From NCBI GenBank assembly GCA_033807775.1, contig CM066321.1:234414350-234478349 (forward strand): a stretch of DNA of 64,000 bases, in the 5' to 3' direction. Below are positions 42,489-55,491 of the stretch, piece after piece; position 1 is the first letter of the stretch; each line of letters starts with the position of its first letter. The position numbers and the translations under genes are program-made. This DNA is from Saussurea involucrata (taxonomy: Eukaryota; Streptophyta; Magnoliopsida; Asterales; Asteraceae). The notes beneath the pieces were generated by a model that saw only the letters and a list, made by a program, of their open reading frames with translations, was not told where the DNA came from and made no database searches.

Positions 42489-43436
42489 TGTTGATCCAAA
42501 CCCTCAGTGATTTGATAATGACCCTCTCTTAAACATTTAGTGAAAATTGTAAGTAAACAATATGTATTAGAGTTTCACTATCGCTGATAAGTACTAAGAC
42601 TTTACAGTACCGCTGATAGGAACTCTCACTCTTTAGATTAGATATTCAGCGAACACTGTTCATCATCATATAGCTCTGAGCCTGTTCGGTCTATGAGATG
42701 ATCGCTGATAAGTTAGTTGTTTACTTATGATCCCTGAAGACAAGTTTCACGTCAACATATGTTCTACGCTAAAGTCGAAGATCAAGGTCAAGAACCAGCG
42801 ACAAGTCTACTCATGAACTGATGTGGATATCAGCGAAGCAAGACCTGTCCATTCAACGTGAAGTATCAAGTAGAAGACTTCAGCAATCGCTGAACTTTAT
42901 CATTCGCTGATAAAGATCTGACTCAACGAAAGCTGATCATGAAGTCTCCCTGCATGTTACTATTGTCTTACCTCCCTTGCACGAATCCGTACGAAGTGTC
43001 AGAACGGACATCCCTTTTGTCTGTAATCGTACAACAACTCTGATTCTACACTGTGCACCATGCGGCTACTAAGGTTGTCTACAAAGGTCAATGACATGTA
43101 AATACTCAGCTGCTGCCACGTGTAAAGCCATAATGCCATGCATTAAATGCATGCAATATATAAGAAGAACCTTACTTTAGTTTTGAAGTGTGCTCGGACC
43201 ATCTTCTTATTTCTCTCTTATTGTTAAGTTATTATTCATAATTTCTTTAATTCTTTCTAGTGCAAGAAACTTAGTGTTCTTAACTTGTTTAGATTAGGTT
43301 TATCCTATATCTTGTTCCGCAACAAGTGGTAAATTGTCTTGATTTATCAATAAACAATTTAGAAAAGTAAAAACGTGTGTTTGTATTCAACCCCCCCCCC
43401 CCTTCTACAAACTTGTATAGCCCTTCGGGACCAACA
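42489..43436 (+). repeat. 5' LTR of Copia-2
   Basis: The 948-base LTR has four exact CGCTGATA words, a TATATAAG box near 43157 and a poly-C run of 12 close to its end, where Copia-1 has seven. Confidence 0.93.
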
Positions 43437-43438
43437 AG

Positions 43439-43450
43439 TGGTATCATAGC
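43439..43450 (+). promoter_or_regulatory. Primer-binding site of Copia-2 with one mismatch
   Basis: The site reads TGGTATCATAGC; the standard site in Copia-1 and E has TGGTATCAGAGC. One central base would not pair with the tRNA. Confidence 0.85.
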
Positions 43451-43518
43451 AGATTTGTTTAATCTCATAAACAAGATCTGATCTATACTAAGATTTCTCT
43501 TACTTGCTATTTCTGAAA

Positions 43519-45923
43519 ATGGCTACCAACACAAACACCAACTATATTGACAACGGTTCTCTTGCAAAACCCCCTAGATTCTCCAGAGATAATTTTAATC
43601 TATGGAAAAATAGGATGATTCTCTTCTTAGAAGGTATAGACCCTACTATGCCTTACTATCTTGAAAACGGCCCATATATTCCTATAAGAAATGATCCTGC
43701 AGTTCCAGCCGCTAAGAATAGACATGCTATTCCAGAAAGGCTGATTCCCAAGGAAATTCATATGTGGACTGATGAAGATAAGAAGAAAGTGGCTATCGAC
43801 ACCAAAGCCAGATCCATACTCTCCATGGCTCTTCCTGACGAAGTCTACCATTCCGTCATGAACCTGAAAACCTCAAAAGCTATGTGGGACACAATCTGTG
43901 TTCAGTATGAAGGTACTTCTGAAGTCCAGGACTCTCGAAAGATTAACCTGGTAAGACAGTATGAAAGCTTCATTTGTGGCAAGAATGAAACTCTCTCTGA
44001 AGTACACCAACGTTTTAACTGCTTAATAATAGATCTGAAAACTGTTGGTAAGGAATATTCTAACTTTGAAGTACTGACAAAGTTCTTAGAATGTTTACCT
44101 GAAAGCTGGGACAGTTATTCTATGTGTCTCAACCTGTCAAAGGATCTAAAATCAATGACCCTTTCTACCTTATGTGGCATGATACTGAATCATGAGCAAT
44201 CGAGTCATCTTAAGAAGAATCTTGTAAGAGATTCCAAAAGCACCCCTGTTGCTTTAATCTCAGAGTCACCTTCCACTCAGCGATCAACTATCACTATCAC
44301 TGAGTTGGAAACTAACTCTGAAAGATCATCAGACTCCGCTGTTTCAGATAATGATGAAACTCTGGCATTCCTGGCTAATAAGTTCAGGAGATTTGCTAGA
44401 AAGAGTAATTTCAAGAAGAACAAACCTCTTGCTATTACTGACAAGCCAAGATCATCAATCCCTGTTGATAAGGCTACTGCTACTTGCTATAACTGTGAAA
44501 AGATAGGACATTTAGCTAGCGAGTGCAGGTCAAAGAAAGTCACTAGACCCTCAGCTTTTCCCAAGAAAAACTTTACTCACAGGACTAGAGATGAAAAATA
44601 CAAAAAGCTGAAAGAAAGGTATTCAAAGCTGAAAACCTTTAAGAAGAAAGGCAAAGGCCTTATGGCTGACTATGATTGGGCTGCCTCTGACGAAGAAGAA
44701 TCATCTGACTCTGAAGATGATGATGAAGCCAATCTATGTCTCATGGCCAAACTTGAAGATGAGGAAGAAAATTCTGACATTCCCTCTACTTCAACCTCTG
44801 CTACTAAGGTTTCACCTTCCTTCTTTACCAATATTTTAAATATTGATGAAGATGATAGTCTTCGAAAGATCGATCTCTTGACTAGAAGTTTATATGAAGC
44901 CATGAATGGCAAAACTATTGTTGAAAATAAAAACCTTGATCTCGCTGAACAGCTTAAAAACTGTCACCTTCAAATAGAAAATCTTTCTAAAATTGAAGAA
45001 GATTTTAAAGATCAAGTTCACTTAAATCAGCTAGTCAAAATCGAGCGCGAAGAAGCTATTACTGCATTAAAAGCTGAAAAAGCTACTTTTGATGGATGGT
45101 ATAATTCCTCAACAAAGATCACTGAGATAATTAAGTCTCAGATTCCCCTGAGTGATACACGTGGTCTTGGTTACAAAGTTGATACTCTAGAACCAACCAC
45201 TGACCGTTCCATGCTTAAATTTTGAATGTTCGTATCCTCTATCCCTAACACTTTCTCATCTCAGTATTCCTCTTCTAAACCGCCTATACCTGAGGAAATC
45301 TCTACCTTAACTTCTAAAGGTAAAGAAAAAGTTGTTTATCCAAAACCTACCTCATTCTTTAAAAACAAAGGTAAAAGAATTGCTTTTAACCAAAATCCTC
45401 AGAAGGGTACCTCTGTACCAAAGCTGAACGCTTCTAAAGCTTCAGTGACTTATCCCTCTGGTTCAAAGAATAAGATCCCTGGATTTATTCAGCGTGGATC
45501 TATTCAGCGATCTACTCCTAGAATCAAAGTGGAAATTATTGGTAAGAAATCCGAAGAACTGAATGTTCCTCCCATTTCAAAAGCCAATAGCTTACTTGGT
45601 GCTGGTCCTTCTAATTCAAAATCAAAAGCTCAGCATGCAAATGGTCCTAGAACTACTTTTAGTTATAAGAAATGTTATCATTGTGGACTTACCAATCATA
45701 TTGCTAGTAAGTGCCCACAGCCACCCAAGATGAAAAGATAGCTAAGGTGAAGATCATTGCCCCCAAGGCAAAGAAGACCACTGAGGTTAAGAAATTAACC
45801 AAAGTGAAGACTAACAAAGCTGAATCTTCAAATGCTGCGAAGACTGCTGAACCTTCCACCTCCTCTTCTACCCCCACTGACAAGTGTGTACACATGGTTA
45901 AGTGGGTACCCAAGACAAACTAA
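43519..45923 (+). pseudogene. gag of Copia-2 (near intact)
   Basis: The frame from MATNTNTNYIDNG is open for 568 codons to a TGA at 45223-45225, where Copia-1 has GGA. It then continues in frame to a one-base loss near 45722. The zinc knuckles are CYNCEKIGHLASEC and CYHCGLTNHIASKC. Between them lie an acidic block (DSEDDDEANLCL) and a coiled coil (DLAEQLKNCHLQIENL). The frame after the shift ends at TAA 45921-45923, in phase with pol. It would form the particle shell and bind the RNA. Confidence 0.87.
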
Positions 45924-45935
45924 TCTTCTTTTGTA

Positions 45936-48900
45936 ATGCAGGTTAAGAAGGGTATCTGGTATCTCGATAGCGGATGCTCTAGACACATGACTGGTATGAA
46001 GAACCTGCTCACTGAGTACAAAGAAGAGAAGGGTCCCTCTGTAACTTTCGATGGAAATGGAAAAGGACATACCCGAGGGTTTGGTGTACTCTCTAATGGT
46101 ACAACAACCTTCAGAAGAGTCGCATATGTTGAAGGGCTGAAGCATAATCTTCTAAGTATCAGTCAGCTTTGCGATAAGGATAACAAAGTAATCTTTACTA
46201 AGAAATCCTGCTTTGTCACTGACAAAAAGGAGAAGATAGCTCTCAGCGGTTATCGTTTGGAAAATGTTTATGTAATAAACATGGACTCAACAACCACTGA
46301 GAACTCCTATTTCTTCTCAAAAGCCTCATCTGATGTCAACTGGTAATGGCATAAGAGGCTCTCTCATCTCAACTTCAAGACACTGAACACTCTTTCTTCA
46401 AAAGAGTTAGTCACTGGTCTACCTCAGCATTCATACGCCAAAGAATCCTTATGTTCAGCGTGTAAAAAAGGCAAGCAGACCAAAGCAAGCTTTAAGTCAA
46501 AGCAAGTTTCCTCAGTGTCATCTCCTCTACAACTTCTCCATATGGATTTGTTTGGCCCTGTTAACAAACAATCCATCGCTGGAAAGAAATATACACTGGT
46601 CATAGTTGATGAATTCTCTCGATATACATGGGTTATGTTTCTCCGTTCTATGAGTGACGCCCCTGAAGAACTCATCACCTTTGTTAGGAAGATGGAAACC
46701 CTGAACAACTTGACCGTTCGCTCAATAAGGAGTGATCATGGGACTGAATTCAAAAACAGTTATCTTGATTCCTTCTTTGAGAGTAAGGGTATTTCTCACA
46801 ACTTTTCTTCAGTGAGAACACCGCAACAAAAAGGAGTCGCTGAAAGAAGAAATAGAACTATTATTGAAGCTGCACGTTCAATGCTCAACGATTCTCATTT
46901 GCCTACTCAGTTTTGGGCAGAAGCTGTCAACACTGCTTGTTTTACGCAAAACAGGTCGCTGATAGTCAAAAGATTTAATAAAACAACCTATGAACTTTTT
47001 CATGGGAGAAAGCCTTCAATTAGCTTTCTTCACATCTTTGGATGTCAGTGTTTCATACTGAACAACAGAGATGCCCTTGGAAAGTTTGATCCTAAGGCTG
47101 ATGATGGAATCTTTCTTGGATATTCCTCAGTCTCCAAAGCCTTCAGAGTCTTCAATCGAAGAAGACAAACTGTTGAAGAAACTGTTCACGTCACTTTTGA
47201 CGAATCCCGTTCAGCGAATTCTCGACCTTCTGCTGATACTGAAGAACTGAATCAATGGATGTTCTCTCATCTTGGTGATTCAGAAGATATTCCCACTCCT
47301 CATACTCATACCGTTGAAGATGATGGTCCTACTATCATCCCAAACATGCAGAATAGTGAAGCTGAAACATAATGGATCTCAGTTGTTCCTTTAAACACTA
47401 TACCTGCTTCTGAACCAAATGTCTCAAACATTCCATCTACTTCTCAGCAATCAGTAAATGAGATAACATCTGCACCTACTCCTCTCTTGGCTGATATTCC
47501 AGAAGTTGCTGAAGCTTCATCTTCAGCTCCTCTAGTCAAATTTGAGTCAGCGACTTATGCTCCGGCTCAGCGATGGACTGTAAATCACCCAATTGATCAA
47601 ATCCTTGGTGATCCAAACGCTAGTGTTCAGACTCGACGAAGTGCAGGTAATATTTGTTTATTTGTTAACTTTATTTCTCTGATTGAACCAAAGAAAATAG
47701 ATGATGCCCTCAAAGATCCAAACTGGGCCAGCGCCATGCAAGAAGAGCTGACTGAATTCGAAAGAAACAAAGTTTGGAATCTTGTTCGAAGACCAACTGA
47801 CAAGACAGTGATAGGCACTAAATGGGTCTATCGAAACAAGTTGGACGAAAATGGAACTGTAACCCACAACAAGGCTCGTCTTGTTGCTCAGGGATACAGA
47901 CAAGAGGAAGGCATAGATTACGACGAAACATTTGCTCCAGTAGCAAGACTAGAATCTATTCGTCTATTCTTAGCATACACTGTACACAAAGACTTCAATG
48001 TATATCAAATGGATGATAAGTCAGCATTTCTCAATGGAAAGCTGAATGAAGAAGTCTATGTGGAACAACCTCCAGGATTCTCAGATCTTAAGCGTCCAGG
48101 TTATGTTTATAAACTGGATAAGGCACTTTATGGCTTAAAGCAAGCTCCACGTGCATGGTATGACACTCTATCATCTTATCTCCTAATTGAAAATTTTGAG
48201 CAAGGTAAAATCGACAAAACTCTATTTTTCAGAATAGTGAAAGGTCATATCATTCTTGTTCAGATATATGTTGATGACATTATATTTGGTTCTACTAATC
48301 CTGATATTTGTACTCGTTTCTCTGAAAGGATGAAAGAAGAGTATAAAATGAGCATGATGGGTGAACTAACATATTTCCTTGGTCTTCAGATAAACCAAAA
48401 TGAAAAAGGAACTTTCATTAATCAGGGAAAGTATGTTAAAGATATGCTGAAGAAATTCGATTTAACTCAGAGTTCAGCTATGAAAACCCCTGTGGCACCA
48501 CCGCTGACACTAAACAAGGATTCAAATGGAATACCTGTTAATGTCACGCTGTACCGTGGGATGATCGGCTCTCTCTTGTATCTTACAGCTAGCCGACCCG
48601 ATATAATGTACGCAACATGTTTGTGTGCACGATATCAAGCTGAACCTAAGGAATCTCATATGATCGCTGTAAAGAGAATCTTTTGTTACCGTGAGGGTAC
48701 TATGAACCTAGGTCTTTGGTATCTCAAAGACTCAGGGTTTGATCTAATCGCCTATTCAAATAGTGATTTTGCAGGTTGCAAATTGGATAGGAAAAGCACC
48801 ACAGGAGGTTGTCAGCTCCTGGGTGGAAAGCTGGTGAGTTGGACAAGTAAAAAGCAAAACTCATTGTCCACCTCAACTACTGAAGCTGAGTATGTAGCCG

Positions 48901-49214
48901 CTGGAAGCTGTTGTTCTCAGGTCTTGTGGATGAGAAATCAACTACTAGACTATGACCTTCAGCTCTCGAAAATTCAAATCTATTGCGACAGCACAAGTGC
49001 CATCGCTATAGCCAACAATCCAGTGCTACACTCAAAGACCAAACATATCGAAATCAGGTATCATTTTATCAGAGATCATGTGATGAATGGTGATATAGAA
49101 CTTCATTTTATCCCAACTGACTATCAGTTAGCTGATCTGTTCACCAAACCTCTTGATGAGACAAGATTCAACTTTCTCATCAGCGAGCTTGGAATGCTGA
49201 ACTTTGAAGAGTAA
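45936..49214 (+). pseudogene. pol of Copia-2: protease, integrase, RT, RNase H
   Basis: One frame runs the whole length with two stops: TAA at 46344-46346 and TAA at 47370-47372. Protease: WYLDSGCSRHMTG. Integrase: zinc residues in WHKRLSHLN and CSACKKGK, and a D,D35E core (aspartates at 46545 and 46734, glutamate at 46842). RT: QMDDKSAFLNG with the first aspartate at 48012 and YVDD at 48267-48278. RNase H has AAT at 48759-48761, so YSNSDFAGC replaces YSDSDFAGC and a catalytic aspartate is lost. Residue 177 after the RT aspartate is Asp where Copia-1 has Val. It ends at TAA 49212-49214. Confidence 0.9.
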
Positions 49215-50176
49215 ATATCTTCAGTGGTTCACATTTTATCAGCGATAGGATAAAACAATTATATAACCCATTCTATCATTCTCTCTCTGAAAATAATTGA
49301 TTCGCTGATATCAAGGTATGTTTTCTCTCTTTCTCGCTGACGTTCGCATGTGAATGTAAGATTTCAAAACAAATTGCATCGCTGAATATCTCTTCCTTAA
49401 CAACGATACTTTGAAATTTCTTAAACTAACACTGATATTTCTATTTAGTGCTTTATGTTTTTCAAAATAGTCCCTGAGCTTTCAAAGCCTCAGAGACATC
49501 CTAAAATATGAAAGGACGTTTGTGACATCATCACAACGGATAAACCCTGGCACGTTCTTTTTATGACACACGTTTGCACGTTTCGTTTACCATCCAATCA
49601 AATGCAAACACGTGTCCGTGTCATGATGAAAAACTTTCCCGCTCGAGTTTTTCTCTCTCTCAAATCTCACTATATAAACTATTTCGAGTTTATATTTTTT
49701 CTTTACGCGAACTTCTTCTCCAAGCAAAAAAGGATTTACTGTTGCTTATTTCCAGAAATCTGTTCATCTCCTTCCTCGATTACCAGGTTAATATTCTTAT
49801 TATTCGCCTGCATAACTTGTTTCTGATCTTCTTATTGCTTTTAACATATCAAGCAAAAGAAACCTTTTCTAAAATGAAATCATTTCTTTCATGGTTTTAT
49901 GAACACAACCTTTTCATGGTTGTTCTTCAAGTTTTAAAACTCAAAATCTTAAACTTGTTCTTCATTCGTTTCTCCAGAATCCTTATCTAAAGGAAAATGG
50001 AAAACAAGACTTTTACTGGGTTTGTTTTTCTTTTTCAAAACAAGAAAACTCTAATCTTCATTAAGACAATAATGTCTGAATGAAATGGACAAAAATCGGA
50101 AAACATCTTATTGGAAAAACTTTCCACATTAAGACTGTAATTTTTTTATGATTCATGGTTGATATGTTAAACAGAA
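49215..50176 (+). promoter_or_regulatory. pol-env spacer of Copia-2 with promoter-like and leader-intron signals
   Basis: CCAATCA near 49594, CACGTG at 49609-49614 and TATATAAA at 49671-49678 are in the same order as in Copia-1. A leader intron could run from CCAG/GTTAAT (49787) to AAACAG (50174), just before the ATG at 50177. No coding frame is present. Confidence 0.6.
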
Positions 50177-53100
50177 ATGGCATCTTCTACTCCTGCTCCT
50201 ACCGCTGAGAAATCCACTGCTGCAAAGAAACTGACTCTCGACAAAGCTCCTCAGGTCAAGTTCAAGCTTGAGGAAATCGATTTTTCAAAATCGAACAACC
50301 TTCATGCGCTTTTCGAGATTCCTCCTCGAAAGCAAGTCACACATCTGGATGATGCTGTGAACTACCTCAAAACATGTTGCTTATCTGTAGCACTGACAAT
50401 TACACCCCCTGGTCATCAATTCCTACTATCTCAGTTCTGGTATACTGCCAGAAGAGCTTAGGTACCCCATGCCAAAGACCCAACGAAGATCGTTGACTCT
50501 ATTATGTGTGACACAAAATTTGGCACCACCAAAATTAACCCTGCCATCATTAGGAAAGCACTGAGTCTTCCTACCTCTACCAAAGAAAACCGCTTTGTCC
50601 CTCTCCCAAACCACAAAAACCATGCTGATAGGGAAGCCATTACTGCATTCTTCGATGCAATGGGTTACGCATGGGACACTGGAAGGGACAAGAAGCCTGA
50701 GAAGAAACTAACCATGATCAAGAAGTCCAAAATGGCCAGCGAGATGAACTTCATCTTCGCACATCTGATAAGCTGCATGACAGCGAAGAGTGGCTCCTCT
50801 GATCAAGCTGCTCAACCTCAGCAAGCAATGAGCTATGCATTGCTGAAAGGTCTAAATATTGACTGGGCCTCAATCATCTACGACGACCTTGCGTTCATAG
50901 TGGATATGGCTGAAAGATCTGCATGGGTTCCTTATCCCAGATTCATCAGCGCCGTCTTTCAACAAGGACTTGGCAAGAGGTACACAACAGAGGGTGATCT
51001 GAGACTCTCGCAGGTAGGCCGTAAGGTGCTCGACTTCAAACCGCTGGAAAACGAGGTACGTCTTTCTACTCTCTACTCTCTTCTCAATCCTCCTTCTTCT
51101 ACTTCTTCAGCTCATTCAGTGGAAATCCCCACTGCTGATACCCATGCTGCACCCTCCACTCCTTCTCGAAAAAGGAAACACTCAACTTCCCAACTTGGTT
51201 CCAAAAGAATCAAGAAAACCAAGGAGAAACCCCCCAGCATTAACATGCTGAAGACTCCACAACTCATCTTGAAGAGCTGATGGAAAGTTCCGTGGTACGC
51301 TCTGCACAGCTGATCAAGCCACCTCTTCCATCCCAGCTTCAGCGTCTCTAAACACTGAAGTTATAAACTTGGAAATGAACCCACCTCCTTCAGCCTCTCT
51401 ACAGACTGAAGTGATTGACAGCGGATCCACCGCTGAACCCCGCACCCAACCATCATTCTCATCCCTCATTCCTCCTACTCAATCTTTGGTCTCTCCACAA
51501 ATTTTCCCAACATTCTCAGGGACACTCTTCATCATACATGACTCAGCTGCAGACACTCTAAATACGATGATGGATGCAAACTTAGGATCTGCAGGCACCT
51601 CCATGCGCCAAGGTACTCTTGAAGGCGACATGGAATATCATTCAGGACACAAAGGGTTCGACAACTTCGCCAACCCGCCTGCAGGTATAAACACAATCCA
51701 AAACACTCCTCTCCCTCTACCCCAAACTTCTGAGCTTTCCTCTGTTCATTTTTTGATAACTGTTTCAGGTCCTAATTTGGGGGATATCAACACCTCCTTG
51801 AAGGCCCTGGAAACAAAGGTGGAAAATTACAACAACATTCTCTTCACGAACTCTTCAGCGGTTACAGACGCTGAAGAGAAACTCAAAAAGTTGTCCGAGA
51901 TTGTTGATACAAAAGCCTCCAAAACTGATCTGGAGAAGGTGGATGGTAGCATTGCTCAATTTTCTACCACCCTCGCTGACAATTCAACCGCCACCACGTC
52001 TCTTTCAACAAACTTCACCACTCTGTCCAATGAAGTCACATCATTGAAGACAGAGGTTGGTTCTCTAAAGGGTGAAGTCTCCACGATCAAGGCTGAGGTC
52101 TCCGCCGTCAAAGAAATTGTTCAGAAAGTACTCGATCGCCTGAACGTCCCAACTTCTCATTTTACTCAGGTCGATGAAGCTCTTCAAAAGATCAATCCTG
52201 CTATAACTGGCCTGGAAGTCAGATTAGCAAAGATTGAGAACTGTGTTGGGATCTCTGGCCTGGAAGACAGAGACCAAATACACACTGTTGTTGCTGAACA
52301 ATCTGTTACCTCCCCCAACCATAATATGGAAGAGGGGGAGAAGACTAAAGAAGACCTTCCCCGTAATGCTGAGGTGGAGGGTATTGAAACTGCTGCTGCT
52401 GCTACTTCTACTTCAAAACCTCAGGGAGTTGAAAACCCTGAGGAAACCGAGAAACCTCCCTCTGTATCTGAGGGGGAGCAACTCGATGAGCAACTTAAGG
52501 AAGCTGCTACTGACGTGACCGAACCTTATGCTGAAGAGGTCGAGTCTGAAGAAGAAACTGAAGATGATGAACCTGTCGACATCTCTGATGAAGAACCATC
52601 ATCATCCCCCAAAGATGATGATGATGACGATTTCTTCTACGTCCAGTCTGTTGCAAAAGCCCCAACTCAAAAAGGGATCAAGATAAAAGAACCTTCAGGG
52701 GAGCGGACCAAGACAAAGCCTGCTGCGTCTGAAGCTGACAAAGGCAAAAACAAAGGCCTCGCTGAAGAAGACAATCTGACGATCTTGCTTCCAAATCCAG
52801 TTTGTCAGGTACACTACCTTCTATTCCCTTACACTGCATCCCTCCTCTATCCCTTCTCAATCTCAATCCTTCTATCCTTAAAACCTCTATACACTTAACC
52901 ACATTCTTTTCTCTATCTCTTTCTTCCCAACTTTTCTTACTTAAACAATCGCTGTGTTTCAGCTAGTCCTCTCCCCTGTTTGAGGATCCCGCTGAAGCTC
53001 CTACGACTACACCAGAATAAATCCCAGCCACAAGAGCTGAAGAAATAATCCCAGTCTTGGATTTAACCACTGAGACTGATGAACCTGAAGAACAGCTGCT

Positions 53101-54214
53101 CTCTCACAAAAACAGACCTTCCTTGGCTCCTCAAAAGCTAAGTGAAGAGGATCAAGAAAAGAGAGATGCAATGATCAAACAGCTTGAAGATCAGTGAATC
53201 ATTCTTCCTCGTGACAAAATCCCTACTCCCACAAAGTTCAGGATATCAAGGAAAGAATACGAGGATCATCTAAGAGCTGAAAGATTACTCGCCAAAAAGA
53301 AGGAAGCTGAAGGAAAAGATAAGGCTCTCGCCATCCAGCTTGTCCAACAATCGGTGAAAGACCCCGAGCTGAAAAGAACTCCCATTGATGTCCAACGTCA
53401 GCTATGGGATGATGCCCAAAGGATCGTTGAAGAAAAGACTAAAGTATCTGATTCGACTTTGGAATGGTGTAAAGAAATGCTGAACTATCGATCTCGACCA
53501 TCCAAAATCATCAAGGTAAATATCAGAGGAAAACTGTTCGTAGACGTTCCTGTTATTGAAGTTGACGTATTCAGAGAAGACAAAACCAAACAAACCTTCT
53601 ATGCTGCTACTTTAGAGATATTTGGTTTCTCTGAATGGTTGGAAGTGAAATTAGCCATTCAGCGATCGCGCTCAAAGTTCAAGAGCCATGTCGAGAAAAT
53701 TTTAAATTCTCAGATCGACTTGGTTTCTTCGGCTGTGGATATTCCTCCTTCCACTCTTCTTCCTTCTCAACAAAGAAGAGCCTCTGCAAAGGAAAAGAAA
53801 ACCTCAGACTCAGGTCCTCCTATACGGAATGAAACAGGTATTGGTTTCTCTCATGCTGAAGTTCTTGGTCCTGATGCTGACCTCTCGGCGCTTGACACCT
53901 CCCTACCACCTGGTGAAACTTTCATCCCCGGCAAAGTCGTAAGTGATCCCTATGGTATATTCTTTCTAGACTGCCATGGAAATCAACACTTTCAACGCAT
54001 CTCTGAGCTTCCAATCACTCCCATCGAACAACTCAGATATCTCATATACTGGTGTGAAGTCAGACGCGACATTAAAGCACGTCACCTCAAGCCCCTGATC
54101 TTTAAAGAAGCAAAGAATAAAAAGGATCAAGGTGTAACTATCCCTGACTGGATGATTCCCACATCAAAGACCCTTGATGAACTTCTCATTAAGGAAGAAC
54201 CTTTTGACGGATAA
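50177..54214 (+). pseudogene. Env-like third gene of Copia-2
   Basis: The gene starts MASSTPAPTAEKS at 50177. A TAG at 50459-50461 replaces the glutamine codon of Copia-1; the frame then continues to 51280. The basic patch (SRKRKHSTSQ, IKKTKEK) is followed by the same frame change as in Copia-1 and a one-base loss near 51303. The frame 51369-52808 encodes a Ser/Thr-rich part, a coiled-coil region near 51790-52140 and an acidic block (DDDDDFFYVQ). An intron (52809-52966) leads in phase to the last exon, ending at TAA 54212-54214. Stops TAA near 53019 and TGA near 53196 mar the last exon. Function is unknown; no membrane segment is clear. Confidence 0.62.
52809..52966 (+). other. Intron in the env-like gene of Copia-2
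   Basis: The donor is GTCAG/GTACAC and the acceptor TTTCAGCTAG/TCC after a C/T-rich tract. The codon phase is zero on both sides, as in Copia-1. Confidence 0.65.
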
Positions 54215-54482
54215 GATCGCCTTGTAATTCTTTCTATCTATATATGTCTACATCTTCTGTACTTGTAATTTTATTTGCTGTACTTGTAATTTTTCCACTT
54301 CCCTCTGTAATCTTTACGAAGTTTAAAGAAAAATTTCAGCGAATGTACTTTACTCCATAAGTACTGAAAAGATCCCAGAAAACAGTAAAAGGGACAAATA
54401 TTTTATGAGTTCTTTTTATCCTTATGTTTTTATTAAATTGCAATTTTCTCTGTTGCTATGTCATAATCAAATAGGGGGAGAT
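54215..54482 (+). other. 3' untranslated region and polypurine tract of Copia-2
   Basis: AT-rich and non-coding. It ends in ATAGGGGGAGAT at 54471-54482, the polypurine tract, directly before the LTR. Confidence 0.8.
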
Positions 54483-55431
54483 TGTTGATCCAAACCCTCA
54501 GTGATTTGATAATGACCCTCTCTTAAACACTTAGTGAAAATTGTAAGTAAACAATATGTATTAGAGTTTCACTATCGCTGATAAGTACTAAGACTTTACA
54601 GTACCGCTGATAGGACCTCTCACTCTTTAGATTAGATATTCAGCGAACACTTTTCATCATCATATAGCTCTGAGCCTGTTCAGTCTATGAGATGATCGCT
54701 GATAAGTTAGTTGTTTATTTATGATCCCTGAATACAAGTTTCACGTCAACATATGTTCTACGCTGAAGTCGAAGATCAAGCTCAAGAACCAGCGACAAGT
54801 CTACTCATGAACTGATGCGGATATCAGCGAAGCAAGACCTATCCATTCAACGTGAAGTATCAAGTAGAAGACTTTAGCAATCGCTGAACTTTATCATTCG
54901 CTGATAAAGATCTGACTCAACGAAAGCTGATCATGAAGTCTCCCTGCATGTTACTATTGTCTTACCTCCCTTGCACGTCTCCGTACGAAGTGTCAGAACG
55001 GACATCCCTTTTGTCTGTAATCGTACAACAACTCGGATTCTACACTGTGCACCATGCGGCTACTAAGGTTGTCTACAAAGGTCAATGACATGCAACCACT
55101 CAGCTGCTACCACGTGTACAGCCATACTGCCATACATTAAATGCATGCAGTATATAAGAAGAACCTTACTTCAGTTTTGAAGTGTGCTCGAACCATCTTC
55201 ATATTTCTCTCTTATTGTTAAGTTATTATTCGTAATTTCTTTAATTCTTTCTAGTGCAAGAAACTTAGTGTTCTTAACTTGTTTAGATTAGGTTTATCCT
55301 ATATCTTGTTCCGCAACAAGTTATAAATTTTCTTGATTTATCAATAAACAATTTAGAAAAGTAAAAACGTGTGTTTGTATTCAACCCCCCCCCCCCCTTC
55401 TCCAAACATGTATAGCCCTTCGGGACCAACA
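54483..55431 (+). repeat. 3' LTR of Copia-2
   Basis: The 949-base LTR pairs with 42489-43436, with a 13-base poly-C run near its end and GTACG following at 55432-55436. Confidence 0.93.
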
Positions 55432-55491
55432 GTACGCACCAACAATTGTTCATCCGCTTGTATTCTAACATTGTGTCTTTCAAGTAATCAA

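Larger units (their letters stand above)
42489..55431 (+). mobile_element. Copia-2: complete Sirevirus-type copia element, 12.9 kb
   Basis: LTRs at 42489-43436 and 54483-55431 flank a PBS, gag, pol, spacer, env-like gene and PPT, with five-base duplications GTACG. It is a close relative of Copia-1 but lacks the antisense insertion. Most of its genes carry only one or two nonsense or single-base lesions. It is inserted in element E between CCGG array 2 and the env-like ORF. Confidence 0.93.
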
